In this document: in pieces, positions 52,210 through 62,726 of the stretch
Layout: each line of letters begins with the position of its first letter
Position numbering within the stretch: the stretch's first letter is position 1
Source of the DNA: Podaxis mareebaensis
Lineage: Eukaryota > Basidiomycota > Agaricomycetes > Agaricales > Agaricaceae
Assembly: GCA_018524725.1 (NCBI GenBank)
Contig: JAEUWP010000471.1
Coordinates: forward strand, 161,263-225,262
Direction of reading: 5' to 3'
DNA length: 64,000 nucleotides
Notes under the pieces: model-generated
What the model was told of the DNA's origin: nothing
Databases searched by the model: none
Seen by the model: only the letters and a program-made list of their open reading frames with translations
Program-made: the position numbers and the translations under genes

Positions 52210-55200
52210 ATGTGGTCCCTGAAGTGGGTGTGCTGCTGCAGGATATGATCATATATCTTGACCATGGCCAAGCCACATGGGCAGGAGAATTCCTCCTATA
52301 GGATGAATTAGACTCTGTAGGACCCAATGGGGGCATATCTGAGGACACACCTTGTGAAGTGTACCAATAGAGAAGGTGGCACACCTTTGAGGAGCAAAAA
52401 CTATATACCACCTGAGTGATACCTGGGCTGAAGCAGCTGTTTCAAGCCAGAGTCCAGAATCTCAAGGAACTGGTGACTCCTATATTTCAGCTCCTGGAAG
52501 ACAGCCTTCCAGGTGTCAAAGCATGACATAACAACCTTCTTGAGCTGTTGGTTGAGAGATCTGAGTACCTGTGTGCCCATGGCCACAGGTGGGAGGGTGG
52601 TGGCATGCTCATATACCACCCCATGGATTTCCTAGGGGTCCCCTGAGGAAACCTCCCAGAATTGAAGTTTCCTCCTAGGCTGAGACAGCCATGGGGAGAG
52701 AAGGCAAATAACTACCAGAGCATGTGTTTGCCCTGACATGGGAGAGGGATCAACTGATCTCTTCACCAAGGCAAGGGAGTCAGTCCAGATCAAAATAGTG
52801 TTGACACCTTCCAGGCTCACAGCCCAGGCCAATGCCAACCAAATGGCAAAAAGTTCCATGTCTGGGGTAGTAACATTGCCAACTGCTCTCCTGGTCACAT
52901 TGACCAGGTTCCCATAGTGGTATACCAAGGCCACTGAGATGGCCTGGTAAAGGCTATGTGTGGGCTGACTCACATCAGTCCCACAGTAGGTGGTATCAGG
53001 GGAGTGTTCTGCCTTTTGCAAGACATCCTCCATCTGCTGTATGTACCTCACCCAGTCTTCAGCATCCTGGGGCATGGTGTAAAACTCAACTTGATCTTGG
53101 AATTGATCAAGCAGATGATGGCTGGGCCAGGCCTTGTTGGCATCTGGCTTGAACCATTCACTGACCTCATCTAGTCTCTCATTAGAGGTGACAAGGGGCC
53201 CTCCTATATTCTCACACTGCCTATGCATTATGAGTGTGATAGATCTGGGGTGGGGTGCCACCCCCATTGAGAATTCTTCCCCCAGCAATGCCCTAAGGAT
53301 GTGGTTGGGAGAGAGGGTCTGCAACTGGAAGCAAGCCCACTCAGCTAACTTCTTGAGATGCAAATGGAAGGGGATAAGGCCTGCTAGAGCCTCACTCCCT
53401 CCTATGGGGGATGTGTGAAACACCCCTATAATCCAGAGTGTAGCCTTACACTGCATTGCTGAGAGAGACTACAGGAGTTGCTTATTGCAAGCCCCAGGGT
53501 AGAACCATAGGCAGAACCCATATGTGGCTATGGGAACCATACATGCTCTGTAGAGTATGTGCTTTTGATCCAAAGTCAGACTGCATGAGAAATTACCCAA
53601 CATCCCCATCACCTTCACAGTTGACAGGGACTTGGTTGAATAGTACCAAATATGCTCTCTGAAAGAGAGATGCCAATTGAAATAGAAGCCCAAGTACCAC
53701 CAGAATGGTTTGGGCCAGAGCAGAGTATCACCTGTGAATGGGGCAAAGCCCAGATTAATCAGGGGGTTATCATCTCCCAGTTTCTGGGAGAGGTGGTAGA
53801 GCTCTGACTTGGAATGTTCTAAGGCTAGAGTGAAAGCAATGAACAGTCTAAAGATTATCTCATAGGTGCCCCTAAGTGCCTGGAGGTTGATGTCCCAGGT
53901 TTTGCCCTGGGCAATGAGGGTGCCATCATCCATGTATGAGATGAGGGTGACCTGGAGTCTGCTGGCCTCCCTGTCAAACAGCTTCATCAGGGGGGCTAGG
54001 TACAAAGCAGACAACACTGGAGACAAGGCCAAGCCCTGTCCCATGCCAACATCTACATCTATTGGCTCTGAGGAGAATTGCCCTCACAAATAGAAGGCAG
54101 CACACCCCATGAGATAAGAAGCAAAGAACCTTCCCACATTGGGAGGGAAGCCCTGCTTGTCAAGAATATCCATGAGCATTTCATGGTTTAACAACAGGAA
54201 GTACTGAGCAATGTCAAAAGTGACAACACTTGTCTTGAGGCCCCTGGCCCAGCTGCTTCTCACAACATAGATCAGGAACAGACCAGTGTCTTCCATAGAC
54301 CATTGTCACATGCCACTGAGCTGGTTTGGATGAAAGACTCCATACTTGACAGAGTCAAATTGAAGTTGCTTTGAAAGCATCTTCTCTATGAGTTTGCTGA
54401 GGGTGTTCAGAAGCACTATGGGTCTGAATGACTTTAGTGTGGAGTAAGAGGGTTTACCCAGCTTGGGGATAATCACCAAGACTGACTCTTTGAAGTGCCT
54501 GGGCCAGTGCCCTACTGAGAGGTAGGCATTGGCCAAGGTGAGGCACACATTGTGATATTGATTATTCATAACAATGTCCTTCAGGTGAGACTACATGACA
54601 TGGTCCAGGCCCAGGATGGACACTGAGGAGCAAGCTGAAAGTGCTTCAGCCAGTTCTAAGCATGAGAATGGGACCTAATCCCTCACAGGCAGAGAAGGGA
54701 GAGGGCCCAGAACTTGAACATCTGGCCTATGATCAGATGCTATATTGTACATACCATGTAGGGCTTCCTATAAGGTGTTGAGATCATGACAGGGGCAACC
54801 TCCATAGCTGATGGCCTCTACTGCAGGAAGTTTACACTGTTTGACCCAATCCATCAGGTCCCATGGCCACTTGTTGATGGTAGCAATCTCTATGATTTTC
54901 TCATCAAAGAATACCCATTTGGCTACCTTAGTGGCATGCCTAAATTCTGCCCAATCTTCAGGTCACCTGTGGCCCTGTGATGGTTGAGTGCTATTTGATA
55001 GGCTCCAGTCCACCAGGGTTTGGAGCAAGATACTATATTGACCTCTTTGGCACAGGCATCCCATGCCCTAGAAAAGATGTTGGTAATGGCCAAGGCCACC
55101 TCCTCTATCTGGTCTAGAGATTGGGGGTCTCTGTCTGCCAGGGCAGATATTCCCTCTGAGCACATCATGAGGAAGTCCATTTCCTCATCTGATTCCCTAG

Positions 55201-55628
55201 GCAAAGCCTGCCTAGTCCCCCTCAAGGCTACATGTTTGATGGGGAGCTGGATTATGAGGGGAGCATGATTGGATGATCCCCAGAGGGAAGGTTCAATTCT
55301 GCAATGCAGAGTGAGAGCCTCCTGCACTGTAATGAACATCAGATCAATTACAGAAGGGTGACCTGTTGCTGTGAAGGGAAAACAGATAGGGCCTGGAACC
55401 TAGGGCTGAGCCAGATCTAGACCAAGATCAGAAGCACCTTATGGATTACTCTCTAAGAGGGTTCCTACAGAAAGACAATATCATAATCCATTTTACATGA
55501 TTTGAGCAATGAGTCCACTAGAATGTAACTACAATTTACATTCTGTGAATAAATGCAGATGTCTGAAATCACTTTCATTGAGACTGAAAGGGATGCCAGG
55601 CATCAGGACAGGGAGGGCAATGAGACAT

Positions 55629-56130
55629 TCAGTCATGTACCTCAAAGTATTTCTTTCTGATCCAATCACTATTAAAATGGTGGGCCCAGAAAGGACATTT
55701 GCAGGTTTCAGCAGCATGCTTGCCCTTGCAATTAGGGCAAGCAAAGAATTCCCTATGGGGACAGGGATGATCCAGCCTTGTTGGAGGGATCAGGGGGTTA
55801 GCCTTTGGGTTGCCTTTGCACAACCTGCAGAGGAGACAGTGGTTCTCATGTTTGTGGGGATTAGAGCATGTGGGGCAGGTGTGACCCTCATGCCCACACA
55901 CTATAGTGGGATGCCTCCATCACTAGCATTGCTGACAAAGCAGGACCCCTAGGTTGGCCTTGGCTGTGAGAATGTGGCAAGGTTGGCTGAAGATCTGAAT
56001 GGTCCTGTTGATTAAGGACCTAGCTTTGGTTCCCCTTTGGGGGTCCCAGATTTTGAGCCAGATGATACATCTATCTGATGCTGGGGAATTGTGCCAAACC
56101 CTGATATTATCAGTGATAGTGAATAGATCC
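55629..56130 (-). pseudogene. LINE-B ORF1 remnant with zinc knuckles
   Basis: On the minus strand: DLFTITDNIRVWHNSP, KARSLINRTIQIFSQP, ANLGVLLCQQC, then the Cys/His region CGHEGHTCPTCSNPHKHENH, CLLCRLCKG and CPNCKGKHAAETCKCPFWAH. This is the nucleic-acid-binding ORF1 of fungal Tad1-like LINEs. A stop at about 55923 separates the first knuckle. The upstream part of the same ORF is at 63671-63824. Bases 55340-55628, downstream, hold only disrupted endonuclease codons. Confidence 0.75.
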
Positions 56131-56451
56131 CCTCCCTCACATGCTCCTCTACCTCCATGTGATAGGCCCAGACCTCCCTTGCATGATGTCAAGCCTGGCC
56201 CTCCTAGTCCTAACCCTTTTACATGGCATAAGCTGTACTTTGCCACCCAGGGTCCCACCTGGCAGCAATTCTTCTTAGACACCAGTGCTAGTGACCTAGC
56301 TAGTGCTTGTGTCTCTCTTCAATCCCTTGTTGTGTGCTTTAACCAAGCACTCACCTGGACTAAGTCAGTGCTTACCATTGACTCTGGCTGCTTCTACTCA
56401 GGAGTCATTGCCTTCTCCACAGGCAGTGTCCCATCCCAGATGGACCTCAAC

Positions 56452-56712
56452 TGTTACAGTCTCAGCTATATTTAGCACATACTTACTCAGCACACTGTTT
56501 CACCTTATGTTTCAGCCCCTTTATTACACTTCACCTTAGTCATCCACTGACTCATCTCTTTGTTTCATCCATTCTTAGCTACTCCTCTCATAGTATATAA
56601 ACCCTAGGTAGAGTACCTGTACTCCTTATGCTTTACCAACTAGTTCTTTCCCCTTTGCTCATCCTCAAGTCTTTGCCTAGTTGCAACCTGAGTTCATACA
56701 AAGGTCATAACA
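56452..56712 (+). repeat. 5' LTR of the Ty3 element
   Basis: 261 bp, TGTTACAGTCTC ... GGTCATAACA, with a TATA-like TATATAAACC (about 56599) as promoter candidate. It differs from the 3' LTR only by transitions and no indel, by my reading. The bases after it, TTTGGTAAAGC, weakly resemble a primer site for initiator tRNA-Met (TGGTA). Confidence 0.95.
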
Positions 56713-56902
56713 TTTGGTAAAGCATCACCAACTCACCTTGCAACAAGGAAGGCCCAGCTAGGGGCATATACCAAGGTGCAACCAGGTGCAACAGCAGTGC
56801 TCAATTAGGAGTGAGGCTCAGTGTATGAGCAGAAGCAATATTTGGAACAGTTGAGAAGGAACACCAGTACTGTACAGCCTAGGACAAACCAGGGAGCCAT
56901 CA

Positions 56903-57880
56903 GTGGCAGAGTTTTCAGATGTTACAGAAAGTGAACACACCAACAATAAAGAGACTACCAAGTCAGAACTTGAAGACCAGCCAGAACCAGCAGACAAAGA
57001 ACAACCAGAGGAATCAATAGATGAAGAAGATCCAGAAGAGCCTGCAGACAAAGACAAACAAGAACCAGCTAATGAAGAAGACATTGATATCAACATGGCT
57101 GAAGAAATAGCAACAACTCAGCAGACAGGAGGAAAATCATTGGTCCCTGATCCAGGATTTTTTGATGGAAACAGAAGCCAGTTTGATGACTGGTGGAGGT
57201 CAATGACATTTTTCTTGAAGTTCAACAAGATCAACAATGCTGACAGAAGGGCAGTAGCAGTACTCTCTCAGATGAGAGGAGGAACTACAGGACAATTTGC
57301 AAGTATGAAGCTTGACCAAATGGAGAATAGTGATGACACACTTGTATGGGACATGTTCCAAAAGGAAATAGAGACAACATTTAGAAATGAAGGACAACAA
57401 AGTGACACAGAATGGAGAATCAAGATGTACAAGCAGAACAACAAACACATGGCAGATTTCCTCATTGAATTTGACATACTGAAGACAAGGTCCAAGACAG
57501 ACAACAAACATGCTATATTCCTGCTCAAGAAGAATACATGCTCAGACATTATCAAGACCATATTAGGATTCCCAATTGAAGCAATGCCCAAGTCCTACAA
57601 GCAATGGAAGGAAACCATTCTGAACATTGGCTTGGGTTATAAAGCTGTGGAAACCCATACCAGATGCACAGGAACCAGCATCACATATGGAGGAATGGGT
57701 CAACCAATGGAGATAGGAAGACAAACAACACCCAACAACAAGGCACCACCCCAATGCTTCAAGTGCAATGTCATAGGGCACATCACCTGAGACTGCAAGA
57801 AGCCAGGAGGAAGAAGGTGCTTCAACTGTGGCAAAGAAGGACACATCTCCAGGAATTGCAGAGCACCCAAGAAGGCATGA
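56903..57880 (+). pseudogene. Ty3 gag with two CCHC knuckles
   Basis: Acidic N-terminus (PEESIDEEDPEEPADKDK), capsid domain beginning FDGNRSQFDDWW and KMYKQNNKHMADFLIEFDIL, then knuckles CFKCNVIGHIT*DC and CFNCGKEGHISRNC. The first knuckle contains TGA at 57788 where Arg (CGA) is expected. Another TGA follows at 57878; without it the frame would run to TAA 57980. Gag packages the RNA. Pol follows in a different frame. Confidence 0.88.
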
Positions 57881-58004
57881 ATCAGGAACATGGAGGAGGA
57901 ACAGGAAGGCAAGGAAGGACCAGAGCAGCAGGGTTTTCCAAAGGCTCAGAGTGAGCATGAACTCTTGAGCTGCTGTATTTAAAGCTTCTTCTAGACAATC
58001 ATAC

Positions 58005-61000
58005 ATGATTCCCCAGAGAAGAAGTGGAGTGCGAGAACTCTTTGTGAAACCAAAGGTTCAAACACCTAGAAACAAGCAATGGAGACCAACGACATTGGTT
58101 GATTCTGGATGCATACACACCTGCATCGCCAAGAAAGCAGTCAAGGAGCAAGAAATACTGACAAAGAAATTAGAGAAACCATTTGAAGTATACAATGCCA
58201 ATGGAACTTGCAACAAGGGACAAAATATCATGGAATACATGGAACTGGAAATGGACATCAATGGACACAAGGAACAATTGGCAGCAGTCATCTCACACAT
58301 CAATTCAGCAGACATATTCTTGGGACACGATTGGCTAGCACAACACAACCCTGAGGTTGACTGGAACAATGGACAGATTAGATTCACAAAATGCCCACTG
58401 GAATGCAAAATCGAGCATGAAACCATTGATACACCAAGACTAAGAAGGAATGGCACACAGGAAGAAAAGACACTGGACAAAACAAAGGAAGCTGACCTAC
58501 CAGAGTACACCTGAGGCTACACACATCTGTTTAACAAACAGAATTTTGACAAACTACCAGACCACACAGAATGGGACCACAAGATCAACCTTACTGAGGA
58601 AAGCCCATGAGAACTACCAGCCAAAGTATACCCCATGATGGTCAAGGAAAAGGATGAACTCCACAAATTCATCGAAGAAAACCTCATATCAGGATGAATC
58701 TGACCATTGAAATCCCCCTATGCATCACCATGCTTCTTCATCCTGAAGAAAGATGGATCCAAATGATTGGTACAAGACTATCAGAAACTCAATAGCATCA
58801 TGGTTAAGGATAAAATACCACTACCATTAATTGGGGAAATCATCAACAAGCTAAAAGATGCCAAGTACTTCAACAAGCTGGACATCATTTGGGGATACAA
58901 CAATGTATGCATCAAAGAAGGAGATGAGTGGAAGGTGGCATTCCTGACAAACAAAGGACTATTCGAACCCACCATTATATTTTTTGGTCTATGCAACTCC
59001 CCAGGCACATTCCAAAGAATGATGAACACAGTTTTCTGAGAACTACTACAGGAGGGAATATTGGTCAACTACATGGATGACTTCATCATCCCAGGCAAAA
59101 TGCAACAAGAACTCAAAGAACGAACAATATGATTCCTGAAGATAGCAGACAAACACAAGTTATACTTCAAATGGTCCAAATGTGTATTCAATGCAAGAGA
59201 GGTACCAATACTAGGAATGGTAGTAAGAGATGGAAAGGTCAAGATGGAAGAAGAAAAGGTTGCTGCAGTCAGAAACTGGCCTACCCCAACCACAGTCAAA
59301 GACATTGAAAGCTTCCTAGGCTTTGCAAACTTCTACTGATGATTTATCAAGAACTTCAGTGACATTGCAGGACTGCTGCACAAGCTGAAAGGAGGTCAAC
59401 CATGGGAATGGGGAGAAACACAGCAAAATGCATTTGAAAAACTAAAATGATGCATAACAGAAGAACCAGTACTGGCACTCCCACAAGACAATGGAAAATT
59501 CAGAGTGGAAGTCAACACATCAAAATATGCCATAGGAGGAGTCCTATCACAAGAACAGGAAGGAAAATGGCACCCCATAGCATTCCTATCCAGAACACTA
59601 TCACTGGCAGAATACAACTACGAGATATACAACAGGGAGCTCCTTGCAATTGTCAAGGTGCTAAAGACATGGAGACAATACCTACTTGAAGCAAGAGAAC
59701 TGTTTGAAGTCTGGACTGACCACAAGAACTTGGAATACTTCTAATCCCCACGATGAGTAAATGCAAGGCAAATGCAATGGCATCTGAAACTACAAGAATA
59801 TGACTTCACACTGAAACATATACCAGGAAAGATGAACACCAAGGCTAACATCCTATTGCAGATCATGCACTTCAACAAAATAGAAGAAAACAAGGAGGTC
59901 ACAATACTCAAAGACACACTATTCCAATGATGACTCCATCAAGAAGAGACAATTATGGAAGAGGTCATCCTGGGAAGAGGATTATTTGAAGTAAAAGGAG
60001 ATGAAGAAGTACTGAAGGACATCAAGGGAGGAAGGAGAGAAGCAACAGTAGACAAATGGCTAAAGGAAGAACCTGAACAAACATGGGAATGAGAAGGGAT
60101 CACATATCGAGATGGCAAAATCTATGTGCTGAACCACAAGGGCATATGAAGCAAGATCATGAAAAGATACCAGGACCCACCTGATATTGGACACCTGGGA
60201 TCCCACAGGATGATGGAGCTTATCAAGCAAACATACTACTGGCCAGCAATGAAAGCCGATGTCAAGACCTATATACAAGGATGTGACAGCTGCCAAAGAA
60301 ACAAAGCAATTTGGCAAAAGAAGGCAGCCCCACTCCACCCCCTTGAAACACCTGAGCAACCATGGCACAAAATCAGTATCAACATGATCGGACCACTACC
60401 AGAGTCAAATGGAGCAGACACAATCCTAGTCATTGTGGACAGATTTACCAAGATGATCTGACTGATTGCAACAAACACCAACCTCAACTCCATGGGATTA
60501 GCAAAAATATACCAAGACCACATTTGGAAACTCCACAGCATTCTATGGAAGATCATCAGTGACAGAGGACCACAGTTCGCATCAGCATTCATGAAGAACC
60601 TATGCAAAGCAACAGGGACAAAGTAAGGATTGTCAACAGCTTACCATCCCCAAATAGACAGACAAACAGAGCAGATCAACCAGGAGGTCGAAACCTTTCT
60701 ACAGGCATACATTGACTACACCCAAGATGACTGGACAGAATGGCTGTCCACAGCAGAGTTCCAATACAATGACAAAACTCACAGCAGCATGGGAGAAACC
60801 CCATTTTTTCTCAACTATGGATGACATCCTTGGAAAGGAGATCTCACCATAGAGTCACCAACACCATCCATCATGGAACTCCTCAAGAAACTTACAGCAT
60901 GCTGAGCCCAAGCCAGAAAATTATTAGAAAGCAAGAGATAAGCCATAACAAAGCACTATGACAAAAGGAGAACAACAAGCAGGGACTATGAAGAAGGAAC

Positions 61001-61376
61001 CCAGGTATGGCTCGAAGGAACAAACATAACAACAAATCAACCAACTAAGAAACTTGACCACAAGTGCTATGGACCCTTTAAGGTACTCAAGAAAGTAGGA
61101 CTAGGAGTGTACCAATTGGAGCTACCAGAAGGATGGGTCATCCATGATGTATTCAATGAGGCATTACTAACACCATACCAACTGCCAAAATTCATGAATC
61201 AGCAAGCTGAACCACCACCACAACTGGAACTCATTAATGGGGAAGAAGAATATGAAATAGAAGAAATCCAAGGACATTACAAGAAAGGCTGAGGAGTGCA
61301 GTAGCTTGTACACTGGAAAGGGTACAGCAATGAGCATGACACATGGATGGCTGAATCAGCACTCAAGAACACTTAG
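58005..61376 (+). pseudogene. Ty3 pol: protease, RT, RNase H, integrase, chromodomain
   Basis: One frame of about 1,120 codons with more than 15 internal stops. Protease: LVDSGCIHTC. RT: LVQDYQKLNSI, FFGLCNSPGTFQRMM and YMDDF (59071). RNase H: VEVNTSKYAIGG (Asn where Asp is catalytic, 59514) and WTDHKNLEYF. Integrase: zinc part with HLGSHRMM and CDSCQRNK, then ISINMIGPLP (Asn for the first Asp, about 60378), SDRGPQFAS and QTEQINQE. Chromodomain: EYEIEEIQGHYKKG and LVHWKGYSNEHDTW (61250-61360). Both Asn codons are AAC after C, as expected for C|GAC losing its CpG. Confidence 0.93.
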
Positions 61377-61423
61377 GAGGTGTTACAGGATTATCTCCAA
61401 AGGTTTTCTGGAGCAAAACCTAT

Positions 61424-61435
61424 AAAGAGGGGGGG
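61424..61435 (+). other. Internal polypurine tract between pol and the extra frame
   Basis: AAAGAGGGGGGG, followed by TAATCAATGGTCATAGC. In chromoviruses a tract like this usually sits right before the 3' LTR and primes plus-strand synthesis. Here it is 1 kb upstream of the LTR. A second purine run (AGGAGGAGGGTGA, 62453-62465) directly abuts the 3' LTR. Confidence 0.6.
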
Positions 61436-61485
61436 TAATCAATGGTCATAGCATCATAACACCCCAAGCAAATTCAAACACAGAC

Positions 61486-62337
61486 ATGGACACAGACTAA
61501 AGCACCCAGACCTTTGTTCCTACCACTCCCCCTACTGACACCCTCATTGCTAATATCAAACAACAACTCACAAATAATAACCCAACTAAGCAATTTGAAG
61601 AACACATACAACTAGCACGAGACATTGTCCACCTCTGATGAGTATACAATGACATACAAGAAGCCATCCAACTATTTGTTGAAGCAGTCCAAGCTACCAT
61701 TCCATAAGTTCACAACTCCACTAAGGGGTCAGGATGAACCACCCAGATGAATCAGCACATCCACACCATCCTCCATGATGCCAATGAATACCTCATATCC
61801 AACACAAGTGACTGATTCACTAGCATCCTAGTCATGGTAGCAGAGCAACTCTCCAAGTTGGGAATAACCAACAATGAAGAAAAGGAGAACCTCATATCCT
61901 GCCTTGTAGCACTCACCCAAGGGAAAGATCCCTTCTCTCACAAACACCCAACTCCATGACCTGCTCCACAACACTACCCCCTAACCGACCCAGAATCAGA
62001 TGATGAAACCCCCACTGTTGAAGAAGAGGTCATGCACCTCATCAAGTTCCTTACCCCTGAATGCACAGGACCCACCAAAGTTGAGAAGTGTGAACCCCTG
62101 GTACCATTCAAGACCTTGAAGAGAGATGGTGAGAGAGACAAAGAATACTGGAAGAAGATTTTACAGGTCCTAATCAAAGATCACAGCAACACTGGCACCA
62201 CCTACCATGGTACCATGATCCCCATGTACGGTAGAGGACCCAACCATGCACCATTCTTCATCACCTGGAAGAAAGCCACCAACCAGTTCTTCATTGGTCC
62301 CAACAAGAAGGATGTCACCTGCTACATCACTCACTGA
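61486..62337 (+). pseudogene. Unrecognised extra frame 3' of the chromodomain (ORF3)
   Basis: 284 codons from ATG 61486 to TGA 62335-62337, in a different frame from pol. It holds seven internal stops (five TGA, two TAA), including a TGA TGA pair at about 61637, the same decay as in pol. The middle is helical (EEHIQLARDIVHL, VYNDIQEAIQLFVEAVQAT, TSILVMVAEQLSKLGI). The C-terminal 100 residues are stop-free and look folded: EEVMHLIKFLTPECTGP, LKRDGERDKEYWKKILQVL, TYHGTMIPMYGRG, FFITWKKATNQFFIG. There is no signal peptide, membrane segment or env-like feature. I do not recognise a family. Confidence 0.6.
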
Positions 62338-62465
62338 CTATGAGAACCTCCAACATTCAAAGAAGCCCAGAATTTCATCGCATGTTTCACCTTTCCAGTA
62401 TGCTGTAACTTACATGGACCTTTACATTAGTTTTATGTGGACATGACACTTTAGGAGGAGGGTGA

Positions 62466-62726
62466 TGTTATGGTCTCAGCTATATTTAGCACATACTTAC
62501 TCAGCACACTATTTCACCTTATGTTTCAGCCCCTTTGTTACACTTCACTTTAGTCATCCACTGACTTATCTCTTTGTTTCATCTATTCTTAGCTACTCCT
62601 CTCATAGTATATAAACCCTAGGTAGAGCACCTGTACTCCTTATGCTTTACCAACTAGTTCTTTCCCCTTTGCTCATCCTCAAGTCTTTGCCTAGTTGCAA
62701 CCTGAGTTCATACAAAGGTTGTAACA
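62466..62726 (+). repeat. 3' LTR of the Ty3 element
   Basis: 261 bp, TGTTATGGTCTC ... GGTTGTAACA, the same length as the 5' LTR. By eye about ten differences, all transitions, including two sites where one LTR has CA and the other TG. Confidence 0.95.

Larger units (their letters stand above)
50790..55520 (-). pseudogene. LINE-B ORF2 remnant (endonuclease, RT, RNase H)
   Basis: Endonuclease pieces: VFLxEPS near 55460, then directly HPSVIDLMF and SSNHAPLI at 55360-55250, so its middle has been lost. RT: SVLVIIPKLGKPSY and FRPIVLLNTLSKLIEKML (54500-54380), VVTFDIAQYFLLLNHEML (54220-54170), MGQGLALSPVLSALYL and the catalytic YMDDG (about 53935). RNase H-like part: AIWLALAWAVSLEGVNTILI and WTDSLALVKRS (52860-52750). 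Cys/His end at 52300. After the Harbinger insertion the frame ends LIKFLKANAQMFAFRANPSG at 50790. Stops at 54303, 54082, 53468 and elsewhere disable it. Confidence 0.83.
50392..56130 (-). mobile_element. LINE-B: non-LTR retrotransposon, interrupted
   Basis: Runs on the minus strand from ORF1 (56130) to an A-tail at 50392-50404. It is split by a PIF/Harbinger element (50884-52206). Its ORF1 continues upstream at 63671-63824 beyond a half-LINE insertion: the two pieces overlap by the 14-bp duplication and both read DLFTI. Order: ORF1 with CCHC knuckles, a partly deleted endonuclease, RT, an RNase H-like part, a Cys/His C-terminus, and the 3' UTR. The terminus differs from that of LINE-A and the D copies, so it is another family. 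Confidence 0.85.

Noticed and set aside
55999..56475. 158-codon plus frame starting at 55999 as one gene
   Set aside because: It crosses the LINE-B/D2 junction at 56130 and enters the LTR at 56452, so it is a chance fusion of three elements.
57000..61400. TGA read as a sense codon (recoding) in the Ty3 element
   Set aside because: Host genes in the window use TGA as a normal stop, and the TGA codons sit where CGA is expected; catalytic Asp-to-Asn changes show plain decay.
61486..62337. Extra Ty3 frame as an envelope gene
   Set aside because: No signal peptide, membrane anchor or furin-type site can be seen in the frame.
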